Source: Brevibacterium jeotgali (GTDB taxonomy: Bacteria; Actinomycetota; Actinomycetes; Actinomycetales; Brevibacteriaceae). From it: a DNA stretch of 64,000 bases. The stretch is taken from assembly GCF_900169175.1 (NCBI RefSeq), contig NZ_FXZM01000006.1, positions 1 through 64,000 of the forward strand, in the 5' to 3' direction. Below are positions 15,609 through 26,840 of this stretch, one piece after another. The notes under the pieces are model-generated. The model was not told where the DNA came from. It saw only the letters and a list, made by a program, of their open reading frames with translations, and searched no databases. A program made the translations under genes and the position numbers. Numbering within the stretch: the stretch's first letter is position 1; each line of letters opens with the position of its first letter.

Positions 15609-17254
15609 ACGCACAGAGCACCTCTCTCCCGCACTCCGGCGTGCCGACCTTCCAGTTCGCAGCGCGCTCCGACACGGGGCAGGTGCGCAAGAACAACCAG
15701 GACTCCGGCTACGCAGGCGCTCATTTCCTCCTGGTCGCGGACGGCATGGGCGGCCACGCGGGCGGCGACGTCGCCTCGGCGATCACCGTCAGCCGTCTGA
15801 CCTTCCTCGACGAGGCGGACCACGACGGCAGGGTCCTCGACGACCTCAAGGCCGCGATCCTCGCCGCGAACGACCAGATCGGCCGCGCCGTGGGCGAGCA
15901 GAGCGAGCTGGCCGGGATGGGCACCACCGTCACAGCTCTCCTGCAGGCCGGCGACCGGCTGGCCCTCGCCCATATCGGCGATTCCCGCGCCTACGTCATG
16001 CACAAGGGCGAGATCACCCAGGTGACGCAGGACCACACCTTCGTCCAGATGCTCGTGGACGAAGGCCGCATCACGCTCGAGGAGGCGGACACCCACCCGC
16101 AGCGCAGCGTCGTCATGCGGGTGCTGGGAGACGTCGGGGCGGCACCGGAACTCGACCTGTCCTTCCATGACGCGGTGCCGGGCGATCGCTGGATGCTGTG
16201 CTCGGACGGACTCACGGGCTTCGCCTCCATGCAGGACATCCATGACACGCTCGCGACGGTCGCCGATCCGGGCGACTGCTGCGAGAAGCTCATCGAGCTG
16301 GCCCTGGCCGGCGGCGGCGGGGACAACGTCACCGTCGTGGTGGGCGACGTCCTCGATCCGTCCGACGACGTCGACATCGACGACTTCGGCGAAGCAGTGG
16401 GCTCCGTCCGCGTCAACCCGTCCTATGCACTCCTGGGCGGCCAGGACCGCGACAGCACCGATACCAGTCAGATGGACGTCATCTTCGACGAGGTGGAAGC
16501 CCCCACGGTCCCCATCGAGGGCCTCTCCACTCCCCCGATGGAACCGCCGCGCGCGGCGGCCTCCGAATCCGACGACACGGACACCGCAGCCCTCGCCTCC
16601 CCCGCCGCGACGGCCGCCGCCACGGCGAACCGCGCCTCGGCGGACGACGCCGACGACACCGAGGCGCCGGCCGACGGCGAGGCGGTCACCGCACCGCGCA
16701 GCGCTCGGTCCGCAGTACGGGACGATGACCACTGGGACGAGGACGCGGACCTCGCGGACTGGGGCGACGAGCCCCCGCAGCGACGCCGCCCGTGGATCAC
16801 CGTCGTCATCGCCGGAGTCGTCGTCCTGGCGATCGTCATCGCCGCCCTGTCGGGGTGGCGCTACGTGCAGTCCCAGTACTACGTCGCGGCGGCGGACGGC
16901 ACGGTCGCGGTGTACCAGGGCGTCCCGCAGTCGCTCGGCCCCATCGAACTCTCGTCGCTCGAACAGAGCACGAACGTCACGGTCACGGACCTGTCGACGT
17001 TCTCGCAGCAGCGTCTCCAGGCGACGATCCCCGCCGACTCCCGCGACGCCGCGATCGACGTCGTCGACACCCTCCGCGCGGAGGCCACTCGCAACGCAGG
17101 TGCCGCCGCGAGCGAGACCACGGAGCAGACGGGCGAGGACCCTGCTCCATCGCCGTCGGGCGAGAACGGGGTCTCCGGCGGCGTCGCAGACGAATCGGAG
17201 ACCACCGGGGCCGGGAACGGCGCCACGATGGACCGGGGAGAGGCGGAGAGATGA
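15605..17254 (+). CDS. pstP: Serine/threonine phosphatase PstP (PP2C family)
   Basis: 549 aa. Residues about 12-255 are a PP2C catalytic domain: the RSDTGQVRKNNQDSG motif, VADGMGGHAGGD (metal-binding Asp and Gly), HIGDSRAYV, LCSDGLTGF and GGGGDNVTVVVGDV. An acidic, Ala-rich linker leads to one membrane helix (WITVVIAGVVVLAIVIAAL, near residue 405) and an extracytoplasmic domain of about 120 residues. PstP removes phosphate from PknA, PknB and their targets. The GTG start overlaps the fhaB stop. Confidence 0.94.
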   Translation: MNAQSTSLPHSGVPTFQFAARSDTGQVRKNNQDSGYAGAHFLLVADGMGGHAGGDVASAITVSRLTFLDEADHDGRVLDDLKAAILAANDQIGRAVGEQSELAGMGTTVTALLQAGDRLALAHIGDSRAYVMHKGEITQVTQDHTFVQMLVDEGRITLEEADTHPQRSVVMRVLGDVGAAPELDLSFHDAVPGDRWMLCSDGLTGFASMQDIHDTLATVADPGDCCEKLIELALAGGGGDNVTVVVGDVLDPSDDVDIDDFGEAVGSVRVNPSYALLGGQDRDSTDTSQMDVIFDEVEAPTVPIEGLSTPPMEPPRAAASESDDTDTAALASPAATAAATANRASADDADDTEAPADGEAVTAPRSARSAVRDDDHWDEDADLADWGDEPPQRRRPWITVVIAGVVVLAIVIAALSGWRYVQSQYYVAAADGTVAVYQGVPQSLGPIELSSLEQSTNVTVTDLSTFSQQRLQATIPADSRDAAIDVVDTLRAEATRNAGAAASETTEQTGEDPAPSPSGENGVSGGVADESETTGAGNGATMDRGEAER

Positions 17255-18717
17255 CGATGCCCCCTCCGTCCGGCGCCGTCCGCGGGCCGAGGAAGCACCG
17301 TGTCTCAGAACTCCTGCTGATCCTCCTCGCGGTCATCATCTCCGCGGGCGCCTACGCGCTCGTCGGCGTGGGCACCACGGACGAGGTCCCCGCGAACGTC
17401 TACTCGTACACGATCTGGCTCGCCGTGCTCGGCGTCGCCCTCCATATCGTCGTGTGGTGGCGCGCGTCCTACGCGGACCCCGTGCTCGTGCCCATCGCAG
17501 TGCTCCTCAACGGCATCGGGCTCGCGATGATCTATCGCATCGACATGGCACTGGAGAGCAGTGCTGCGACCTCCCAGCTCGTCTGGATGACGCTGGGCAC
17601 CGTGCTGGCCGCGCTCGTCATCGTCTTCCTGCGCGACCACCGGCTGCTGCGCCGCTACACGTACACGTCCGGCTTCGCCGCACTCCTGCTCCTGCTGCTG
17701 CCCCTCATCCCGGGCCTGGGGCGCACGGTCAACGGCGCCCGCATCTGGATCTTCATCGGCCCGATGTCGTTCCAGCCCGGTGAGATCGCGAAGATCCTGC
17801 TGGCGATCTTCTTCGCCGGCTACCTCGTCGCCTACCGCGACCAGATGGTGCTGGCCGGCCCGAAGATCCTGGGCCTGCAGTTCCCGCGCCTGCGCGACAT
17901 GGGCCCCATCCTCATCGCGTGGGTCGCGAGCGTCGGCATCCTCGTCTTCCAGCGCGACCTCGGCACGTCCCTGCTGTACTTCGGCCTGTTCGTCGCGATG
18001 CTCTACGTCGCCACGGCGAAGAAGACGTGGATCTTCCTGGGGCTCGGCATGTTCGCCGTGGGTGCGCTGGTCGCCACCCAGATCTTCTCCCACGTCCAGC
18101 AGCGCATCGACGGCTGGTTGAACGCCCTCACGGCGGAGGAGTACAACAAGACCCCCGGCGGTTCGTACCAGCTGGTGCAGGGACTGTTCGGGATGTCCGA
18201 CGGCGGGCTCGTCGGCAACGGACTCGGTGAAGGGCGCCCCCAGGTCGTCCCCTACGCGAATTCCGACTTCATCTTCGCGTCCCTGGGTGAGGAGCTCGGC
18301 CTGATCGGGCTCTTCGCCCTCCTGCTGCTGTACGTCCTCCTCTTCGAGCGCGGCATGAAGATCGCCTCCGCCGCCCGCGACGGGTTCGGCACGCTCTTCG
18401 CCACCGGAGTGAGCTTCACGATCGCACTGCAGTGCTTCATCGTCATCGGCGGCGTCACGCGACTCATCCCGCTCACGGGCCTCACCACGCCGTTCCTCGC
18501 CCACGGCGGCAGCTCGCTCGTCGCGAACTGGATCATCATCGGACTGCTCCTGCGCATCAGCGACAATGCCCGCCGGCCCCAGGACGAGTTCGCCACCGGT
18601 GTGCTCCCGACGCTGGCGGTGGATGAGGACGAGTCGTCGAGCACCGGCACCAGGCCCGACACGGTCACGGGCGGCGGCGCCGGTCCAGACCACGCGTCAG
18701 AAGGGGGTCGCGCATGA
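17251..18717 (+). CDS. rodA: RodA/FtsW-family peptidoglycan glycosyltransferase
   Basis: 488 aa with about 12 membrane helices (SEDS family). Landmarks are GARIWIFIGPMSFQPGEIAKI (here the GPxxFQPxE motif), VFQRDLGTSLLYFG with the catalytic-type Asp, and near the end GLTTPFLAHGGSSLVANWI. It polymerises lipid II together with its cognate PBP, encoded next. The ATG at 17251 overlaps pstP (ATGA). The last 60 residues are an acidic and Gly-rich cytoplasmic tail. Confidence 0.94.
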   Translation: MTMPPPSGAVRGPRKHRVSELLLILLAVIISAGAYALVGVGTTDEVPANVYSYTIWLAVLGVALHIVVWWRASYADPVLVPIAVLLNGIGLAMIYRIDMALESSAATSQLVWMTLGTVLAALVIVFLRDHRLLRRYTYTSGFAALLLLLLPLIPGLGRTVNGARIWIFIGPMSFQPGEIAKILLAIFFAGYLVAYRDQMVLAGPKILGLQFPRLRDMGPILIAWVASVGILVFQRDLGTSLLYFGLFVAMLYVATAKKTWIFLGLGMFAVGALVATQIFSHVQQRIDGWLNALTAEEYNKTPGGSYQLVQGLFGMSDGGLVGNGLGEGRPQVVPYANSDFIFASLGEELGLIGLFALLLLYVLLFERGMKIASAARDGFGTLFATGVSFTIALQCFIVIGGVTRLIPLTGLTTPFLAHGGSSLVANWIIIGLLLRISDNARRPQDEFATGVLPTLAVDEDESSSTGTRPDTVTGGGAGPDHASEGGRA

Positions 18718-20186
18718 ATAAGGCACTCCGGCACGTCTCCGTCGTGGGGCTCGTGATGTTCGCGCTCCTCTTCGGCTCCACCAGCTACGTGCAGTTCTTC
18801 GCGGCCCAGTCGCTCAGCGAGCATGAACTCAACAACCGGACGATCATCGACGAGCTCTCGCGGGAGCGCGGCCCGATCCTCGTCGACGGCACCCCGGTCG
18901 CCTACTCGGTGCCGACCGATTCGACGTACGAGTTCCAGCGGACCTACGGCGCGGACAACCTGCCGGCGGAGCAGTACGCGGGCCTCACCGGCTACTTCTC
19001 CGTCGTCTCCGGCGCCAGCGGGCTCGAGCGCACGGAGAACGGGCTCCTGTCCGGCTCCGACGACGCACTCTTCTACGACAAGGTGCGGTCGATCTTCACC
19101 GGCGAGCAGCCCATGGGCGCAGCGGTGGAGCTCACGATCGACCCCGCGGCGCAGAACGCCGCGTGGCAGGGCCTGGGCGACCAGAAGGGCGCCGTCGCAG
19201 CCATCGATCCGAAGACGGGCCGCGTGCTCGCCATGGTGTCGACGCCCGGCTGGGACCCGAACGCGCTGGCCTCGCACGATTCCGAGCAGGCGCAGAGCGC
19301 CTACAGTTCGCTCATCGACGACCCCGACAACCCGGCCTACAACCGTGCGATCGGCGGCAACCTCTATCCGCCCGGGTCGACGTTCAAGATCATCACGGCT
19401 GCGGCCGCGCTCGAAACGGGCGACTACACGAAGGACTCGGAGCTCGAGGGTCCCGCAGAGCTCGATCTGCCGGAGACCAGTGCGACGATCCGCAACTCCG
19501 GCGGCGGCTCGTGCGGTGCGGGCGACTCCGTCACGCTCCAGCAGTCGCTCGTCGTGTCCTGCAACACGTCGTTCGCCCAGCTGGGCATGGACGTCGGCGA
19601 CGACGCGCTGGAGGAGCAGGCGCGGAAGTTCGGCTTCGGCCAGGACCTGTCGATTCCCCTGCCCGTGACGCCGTCCTCGTTCCCCGGCGACCTCAACGCG
19701 CCCCAGACCGCGCAGTCCGCGCTGGGCCAGTTCGAGGTCCGCGCGACGCCGCTGCAGATGGCGATGGTGTCCGCCGGCGTCGCGAACGACGGGGTCGTCA
19801 TGACCCCGCAGCTCATCGACAACGTCCGCAATTCCCGCACGCTCGATTCGATCTCCGAGTTGAAGCCGCAGGAGTTCTCGCGAGCGGTCAGCTCCGATTC
19901 CGCGGGGCAGCTCACAGACATGATGGTGGAACAGGTGAACAGTGGAACGGGCCAGGTGGCCCAGATATCCGGCGCAGAGGTCGGCGCGAAGACGGGCACG
20001 GCCCAGCACGCGGAGGGCGCAGCGCCCCACGCGTGGTTCACCTCGTTCGCGACGTCGGACGATGACCAGGAGGTCGCAGTCGCCGTGGTGGTGGAGAGCG
20101 GCGGCAGCGCCGGCAGTGAAGCGTCAGGAGCCCGCGTCGCCGGGCCGATTGCGAAGCAGGTCATGGAAGCGGTGATCAACGGATGA
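18714..20186 (+). CDS. pbpA: Class B penicillin-binding protein PbpA
   Basis: 490 aa transpeptidase with an N-terminal membrane anchor ([19 protein letters not shown]). The SxxK motif is S222-T-F-K225 (within PPGSTFKI), SxN is S282-C-N284 and KTG is K426-T-G. Mycobacterial PbpA is phosphorylated by PknB and works with RodA in septal or polar wall synthesis. The gene overlaps rodA and pknA by 4 nt each. Confidence 0.94.
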   Translation: MNKALRHVSVVGLVMFALLFGSTSYVQFFAAQSLSEHELNNRTIIDELSRERGPILVDGTPVAYSVPTDSTYEFQRTYGADNLPAEQYAGLTGYFSVVSGASGLERTENGLLSGSDDALFYDKVRSIFTGEQPMGAAVELTIDPAAQNAAWQGLGDQKGAVAAIDPKTGRVLAMVSTPGWDPNALASHDSEQAQSAYSSLIDDPDNPAYNRAIGGNLYPPGSTFKIITAAAALETGDYTKDSELEGPAELDLPETSATIRNSGGGSCGAGDSVTLQQSLVVSCNTSFAQLGMDVGDDALEEQARKFGFGQDLSIPLPVTPSSFPGDLNAPQTAQSALGQFEVRATPLQMAMVSAGVANDGVVMTPQLIDNVRNSRTLDSISELKPQEFSRAVSSDSAGQLTDMMVEQVNSGTGQVAQISGAEVGAKTGTAQHAEGAAPHAWFTSFATSDDDQEVAVAVVVESGGSAGSEASGARVAGPIAKQVMEAVING

Positions 20187-21921
20187 GGCCACAGCCGGGA
20201 ACCGTGCTGGGAGGACGCTACGACCTCACCAGCCGCATCGCCGTCGGAGGCATGGGCGAGGTCTGGAAGGGCCGCGACAAGGTCATCGACCGGGAAGTCG
20301 CAGCGAAGATCCTCAAGGAGGAGTACCTGAGCGATCAGGGCTTCCTCGACAGATTCCGTGCGGAGGCGCGCAGCATGGGTGCTGTGTCCCACCCCGGGAT
20401 CGCCTCTGTGTTCGACTACGGCGAGGAGACGGGTTCGCCCTACCTCGTCATGGAGTATGTGCCGGGTGAGCCGCTGTCCGCGCTCATCGACCGCAACGGC
20501 GTTGTGCCGGAGGACGATGTCCTCGAGCTCATCGCACAGTCCGCGGAGGCGCTGGGCTCTGCCCACCGTTCGGGGGTCGTGCACCGCGATGTGAAGCCGG
20601 GCAACATCCTCGTGACGCCGGACTTCCGTGTGAAGCTCACGGACTTCGGCATCGCCCGCGTCGCCGATCAGGCGCCGCTGACGAAGACCGGTCAGGTCAT
20701 GGGCACCGCCCAGTACCTCGCACCGGAGCAGGCCACGGGCAAGGGCTCCACGCCCAAGTCGGACCTGTATTCGCTGGGCATCATCATGTACGAGGCGCTG
20801 GCCGGGCGTCGCCCGTTCACCGGCGACTCGCAGGTCGCCATCGCGATCGCCCAGGTCAACACGACTGCGCCCGAACTCCCGGACACGGTCTCCGAACCGA
20901 TCCGCAGGCTCGTGGCGAGCCTGCTCAGCAAGAAGCAGGACCAGCGCCCGGACTCCGGCGAGGCACTCGCGAAGGCAGCGCGAGCGCTGCGCTCCGGGGA
21001 CACCGCCGGCGCCGAGGCCGCAGTTCCGCAGATGCTCGCGGGCGCGGCCGCCGGTGCGGCCGCCGCGGACGCGGTCACGCGCGCCTTCCACCAGCCCGGC
21101 GACGAGGCGACACGGGTCATGGACCCCGCCCACGCCTCGGCGGCGGCAGCTCCGGCAGGGGCACCCACCACGGAGACCCGTACGATTCCCCAGCAGGGCG
21201 ACCTCGTCGAGCGCCCGAACGGTGAGCTCGACGAGGACGACGAGAAGATGGGCACCGGGATGAAGGTGACCGTCGGCGTGCTCATCGCGCTGGTGATCGC
21301 GGGTCTGGTGTGGGTCGCGTGGATCTTCTTCGGGCCGTCCGGCGACCCCGAGCCGACGGCGACCACGACGCCCACTGCGGAGGAGACCGAAGAGGACACG
21401 TCCTTCGAGATCGACCCGAACGACTACATCGGCCAGTCGGAGGCGACCGCGACGCGGAACCTCGAGCAGCAGGGACTCGTCGTCAACTCCGTCGAGGCGG
21501 AGTCGGAGCAGGCTGTCGGCACCGTCGTGAACGTCCGTTCGGGCAACAACGGCTATGTGTTCTCGGAGGGCGACACCATCACGATCGAGGTGTCCTCCGG
21601 CCCCGCCGAGGCACCCGAACCGGAACCGGAGGAGCCGGGCACCGATTCGGGCAGCGACGGAAGCAGCGACTCGGGCACCGACGGCGATTCCGACTCGAGC
21701 GGAGGGTCCGATTCGAACGACGAGTCCGGCTCGAATGACGAGTCGGAAAGTGATGCGGAAAGCGGCAGCGACGACAGCACTGACCCTACCGACGGCGATG
21801 AGAATACCGACGACACTGACAGCGGGGAGTCACCCGACAGCGATAGTACCGACGGAGGCGACGACAGCGGCGACGCCCCCGGCTTCGGTGGCAATGCCGC
21901 CATTGTGAACGGAGGCGACCG

Positions 21922-21925
<4 letters not shown>
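20183..21925 (+). CDS. pknA: Serine/threonine protein kinase PknA, with an acidic extracellular tail
   Basis: 580 aa. The kinase domain (about 10-275) has the GGMGEVWKG loop, AAKIL lysine, catalytic H134-R135-D136 (HRDVKPGN) and DFGIAR. A Pro/Ala linker precedes one membrane helix (about 362-384). Outside the membrane is a single PASTA-like repeat (about 408-477, [16 protein letters not shown] to VSSG) and then about 100 residues almost wholly Asp, Ser, Gly and Glu. Mycobacterial PknA lacks PASTA repeats and is about 430 aa, so this version is unusual in both respects. It overlaps pbpA and pknB by 4 nt. Confidence 0.9.
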
Positions 21926-23841
<1,916 letters not shown>

Positions 23842-23906
23842 GGTGGCTGGGCCCTTGGGCTGACATCCCTGGACCGCTACGGCATCCAGCCGCTTGTCCA
23901 CACGAC

Positions 23907-23962
23907 TGACCGGTCACTTCTGCACAGATTTCAGCGAGATTCTGTGCAGAAGTGACCGGTCA
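23907..23962. terminator. 22-bp perfect inverted repeat between pknB and the flavin reductase gene
   Basis: Arms 23907-23928 and 23941-23962 are exact reverse complements around a 12-nt spacer. Each arm begins TGACCGGTCACTTCTGC or its complement. It sits between convergent genes and no U-tract follows, so it is read as a bidirectional terminator, although a short mobile repeat is possible. Confidence 0.7.
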
Positions 23963-24012
23963 AGCGCATCCGTGACGGGTCAGTGCTCTCCGCTCCTTCT
24001 TCAGCTGGGTCT

Positions 24013-24519
24013 TCAGCCAGCCATCGCGTCACTGCTGTGCAATGTCGCGTACCCGCCGCGGAAGAACACGAGGGGATCAACCTCTTCGCGGGCGTGCATC
24101 CCCTTGACCTCGCCGACGACGATCGTGTGGTCTCCGCCCTCATACTCGGCATGCAGAGTGCAGTCGATCCAGGCCAGGGCTGCATCGAGGATCGGATTGC
24201 CCCGATCAGATGGGCTGTGCTCGACGCCCGCGAATCGGTCGACACCCGTCTGCGCGAACGTCCGCGACACGTGCTCCTGCTCGATGCCGAGGATGTTCAC
24301 ACAGAAGCTGCCCGCCTCCTGGATCCGCGGCCAGCTCGTGGACGTCCGTGAGGGATTGAAAGTCACCAGCGGAGGATCGAGGGACAGCGACGTGAAGGAC
24401 TGACAGGTGAAGCCCGCGGGCCCGGCATCAGTGGCCGCGGTGATGATGGTGATCCCTGAGCAGAAGCTGCCCATGATCTGGCGCATGCGCCGGGGTGATA
24501 CGTCTGCGTGCTCATTCAT
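24013..24519 (-). CDS. Flavin reductase-like protein (FMN-binding split barrel)
   Basis: 168 aa. The family segments MRQIMGSFCSGITIITA, GFTCQSFTSLSLDPPLVTFNP and FCVNILGIEQEHVSRTFA are those of HpaC/HsaB-type NAD(P)H:flavin reductases that supply reduced flavin to a partner monooxygenase. The ATG at 24519 has AAGGAG upstream at somewhat long spacing. The partner is almost certainly the luciferase-like enzyme 68 nt upstream on the same strand. Confidence 0.87.
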   Translation of the reverse strand: MNEHADVSPRRMRQIMGSFCSGITIITAATDAGPAGFTCQSFTSLSLDPPLVTFNPSRTSTSWPRIQEAGSFCVNILGIEQEHVSRTFAQTGVDRFAGVEHSPSDRGNPILDAALAWIDCTLHAEYEGGDHTIVVGEVKGMHAREEVDPLVFFRGGYATLHSSDAMAG

Positions 24520-24587
24520 CGGGACTCTTCTTCTCCTTTCTCCGCCCGATGCCCGCAGTCGTGGCATCGGCCGACGCAGGGGTCACG

Positions 24588-25757
24588 TCAGGATCTCCCG
24601 AGCTCGGCGTTGTACTTCTCCGTCATCTGCTCGACGGCTTTGATGTGCTCGGCCGTCTTGGCCCCGCGGACGGACTTCGCCCTCTCCGAGGCCTCGATCA
24701 TCGGCTGCGCCTGACCCTGGAAGTGCGGCATGACGTCCTGTGCGAACAGCTCGAAGGACCGCTTCGTCGCTTCTGGGTTGGCCCAGTCATGGCCCTGTAG
24801 CAGCAGCGTTCCGAACCCGCCGGACTGATCGACCAGCTTCTGCACCTGTGCACGTGCCTGCTCGGCGGTGCCGATGACGCCCACGCCGGACGTGTTGATG
24901 AAATCGATCATCTCCGTGAGGTTGTCGCCGCGCACGTCCATCTGCGGGAAGGCGGCGATCTTCTGGAAGTAGTTGAACCAGAACTCGATGCCGTGCTCGA
25001 CGTCCCTGTAGGCCTGCTCGACGGTTTCGGCGATGTGGAAGGGGCCGACGAGCCGCCACGTGGAGCGGTCGACCTGATCGGAGCGACCGGACTGATCCGC
25101 GAACTCGTTGAGCACGCCCCAGTGATGTTCCAGCGCGCTGAAGCCTTCCGGGTTCATCGTCGCCGCGATCGACATGAGCCCGATCCCCAGCTTGCCCGCC
25201 AACCGTGCTCCCGTCGGCGAGGCGACCGCCGCGACGGTGACATCGAAGAGCGGATCGGAGTACGGCGCCATCTGAACGCGTGCTTCGACGAGTTCGTGCG
25301 TCTTCGTCTTGGCCGACACCACCTCACCGCGCAGCAGCCGCATGATGATGTCGGCGTCCTCTGCCAGCAGCTCGCGCGTCTCGACCTGCGTCAACCCGAG
25401 CATCGCGGCATCAGTGGGCAGCGAGCCCGGGCCCATGCCCAACATGGACCGGCCACGTGTGAGGTGGTCGAGCATGATCATCCGATCGGCAACCCACAGC
25501 GGATTGTGGTAGCTCACTGAGGTCACTCCGGTGCCCAGTTTGATGCGCTGCGTGCGTTCGGCGGCCGCGGCGATCATGATCTCCGGAGACGCGTAGATCT
25601 CCGACCCCGCGGAGTGGTGCTCACCGAACCAGGCCTCGTCGTAGCCCAGCTTGTCGAGGTGCTCGACGAGTTCCAGGTCCCGCTGCAGGAGCAGGGTGGG
25701 GTTCTGCCCGGGGGTGTGGATCGGGGCGAGGAATGTACCGAACTTCAGTCGACTCAT
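24588..25757 (-). CDS. LLM-class flavin-dependent monooxygenase
   Basis: 389 aa. Bacterial luciferase-like fold: RLKFGTFLAPIHTPGQNP at the start, LGYDEAWFGEHHSAG, ERTQRIKLGTGVTSVSYHNP and FLVHGHDW-like LLLQGHDW near the end. Length and wording resemble limonene 1,2-monooxygenase-type enzymes, but related proteins act on many substrates and none can be assigned. It uses FMNH2 or F420H2; the neighbouring flavin reductase favours FMNH2. The ATG at 25757 has a GGAAGGTGG upstream. It lies 99 nt downstream of the LuxR gene. Confidence 0.87.
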   Translation of the reverse strand: MSRLKFGTFLAPIHTPGQNPTLLLQRDLELVEHLDKLGYDEAWFGEHHSAGSEIYASPEIMIAAAAERTQRIKLGTGVTSVSYHNPLWVADRMIMLDHLTRGRSMLGMGPGSLPTDAAMLGLTQVETRELLAEDADIIMRLLRGEVVSAKTKTHELVEARVQMAPYSDPLFDVTVAAVASPTGARLAGKLGIGLMSIAATMNPEGFSALEHHWGVLNEFADQSGRSDQVDRSTWRLVGPFHIAETVEQAYRDVEHGIEFWFNYFQKIAAFPQMDVRGDNLTEMIDFINTSGVGVIGTAEQARAQVQKLVDQSGGFGTLLLQGHDWANPEATKRSFELFAQDVMPHFQGQAQPMIEASERAKSVRGAKTAEHIKAVEQMTEKYNAELGRS

Positions 25758-25856
25758 GGGAGCCCACCTTCCAGGTGATCGTCGTCTTTGACACACATCA
25801 CCGTATGAGGCGCTCAGAGCCGCGGGTAGTCCTCGAAAGTGGACATCGGCACGCCG

Positions 25857-26669
25857 TCAGCGAGGTGGTTGCACTGCCACTGCGAGCATCGAGCGGTTGG
25901 TCATGCCGGTCGCCTCGAAGATCCTGCTGATGTACTTCTTGACGGTCATCTCCGTGACGCAGAGTCGTTCGGCGATCGCGGCATTGGTCAATCCGTGGCC
26001 GACGAGCTCAGCGACCTCGCGCTGTCGGGGGCTGAGCAGAACGTCGAGGTCGGGGACGACCTCAGCCCCTCCCATGGCGATCCCACGGGACCTCGCCTGC
26101 AGGTGCTTGGCGAGCGCACGCATCGCGATGACATCGGGACGGGTCCAGACGCGGTCCTCGTCGAAGAGGCCGAGGATCGCCTCCCCGTCGGAGAAGCGCA
26201 GGTGCAGTGCTGCTGCGGACCCGAGGCCATGGGGGACGAGCTGGCCGTACAGGTACTCCTGCTGTGCCTCCGGGAGGTAGGAGAGGTCCTCGAGCGTCAC
26301 GAATCCGCTGCGCGTCAGGGCCTCCTGTGCAGTGGACAGGGCGAAGACATCCTTCTCGTACCAGTGCTCGTGATAGTTGCGCACCATATGGTCCGGTATG
26401 CCCTGGACGTGCGGGTCCGGGTCGGTGAACATCTGAGCGTAGGTGGGTCCAAAGAAGAAGGTCGAGCTGCGCACACGGAAGACCCGCGCAAGGGTTTCAA
26501 CCATGGTCTCCTTGAACGGCACGCCGGCCGAGGTGTGATGGGCGGCTTCAAGCACGGTGAAGATCTGCTGGAGGTGGTCATGGGTGAGGACGTCCTGCCA
26601 CGACTGGGTGCACTCCGCGGAGCGTCCTGCCCCAGCCTCGTCACCGTCGGTCTGCCCCGTGATCGTCAT
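25857..26669 (-). CDS. LuxR-family regulator (probable regulator of the monooxygenase pair)
   Basis: 270 aa. The C-terminal GerE/LuxR DNA-binding domain is unmistakable: LLSPRQREVAELVGHGLTNAAIAERL followed by TEMTVKKYISRIFEATGM. The N-terminal 190 residues do not show a response-regulator receiver domain and look like a ligand-binding domain (WYEKDVFALSTAQEAL). The ATG at 26669 has AGGGAG 6 nt upstream. It is upstream of, and co-directional with, the monooxygenase and flavin reductase genes. Confidence 0.83.
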   Translation of the reverse strand: MTITGQTDGDEAGAGRSAECTQSWQDVLTHDHLQQIFTVLEAAHHTSAGVPFKETMVETLARVFRVRSSTFFFGPTYAQMFTDPDPHVQGIPDHMVRNYHEHWYEKDVFALSTAQEALTRSGFVTLEDLSYLPEAQQEYLYGQLVPHGLGSAAALHLRFSDGEAILGLFDEDRVWTRPDVIAMRALAKHLQARSRGIAMGGAEVVPDLDVLLSPRQREVAELVGHGLTNAAIAERLCVTEMTVKKYISRIFEATGMTNRSMLAVAVQPPR

Positions 26670-26840
26670 TGATCTCCCTTCGCAACGCGGTCCGCCCTCT
26701 GTGCTGCCCGGCTCCCCGCAGACGGAGAAGTACGCGCCCGGAGGGTTCACGGGCACCAAGGGGACCAGACCCTGGTCATCATCGTCCACTCCTTCGTGTC
26801 CGGATGGCGTGTTCGGTTCCCTGCCGGCGGGTACGGGGGA

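Noticed and set aside
23894..24403. Open frame starting inside the 22-bp inverted repeat
   Set aside because: It is antisense to the flavin reductase gene and lacks a ribosome-binding site and family similarity.
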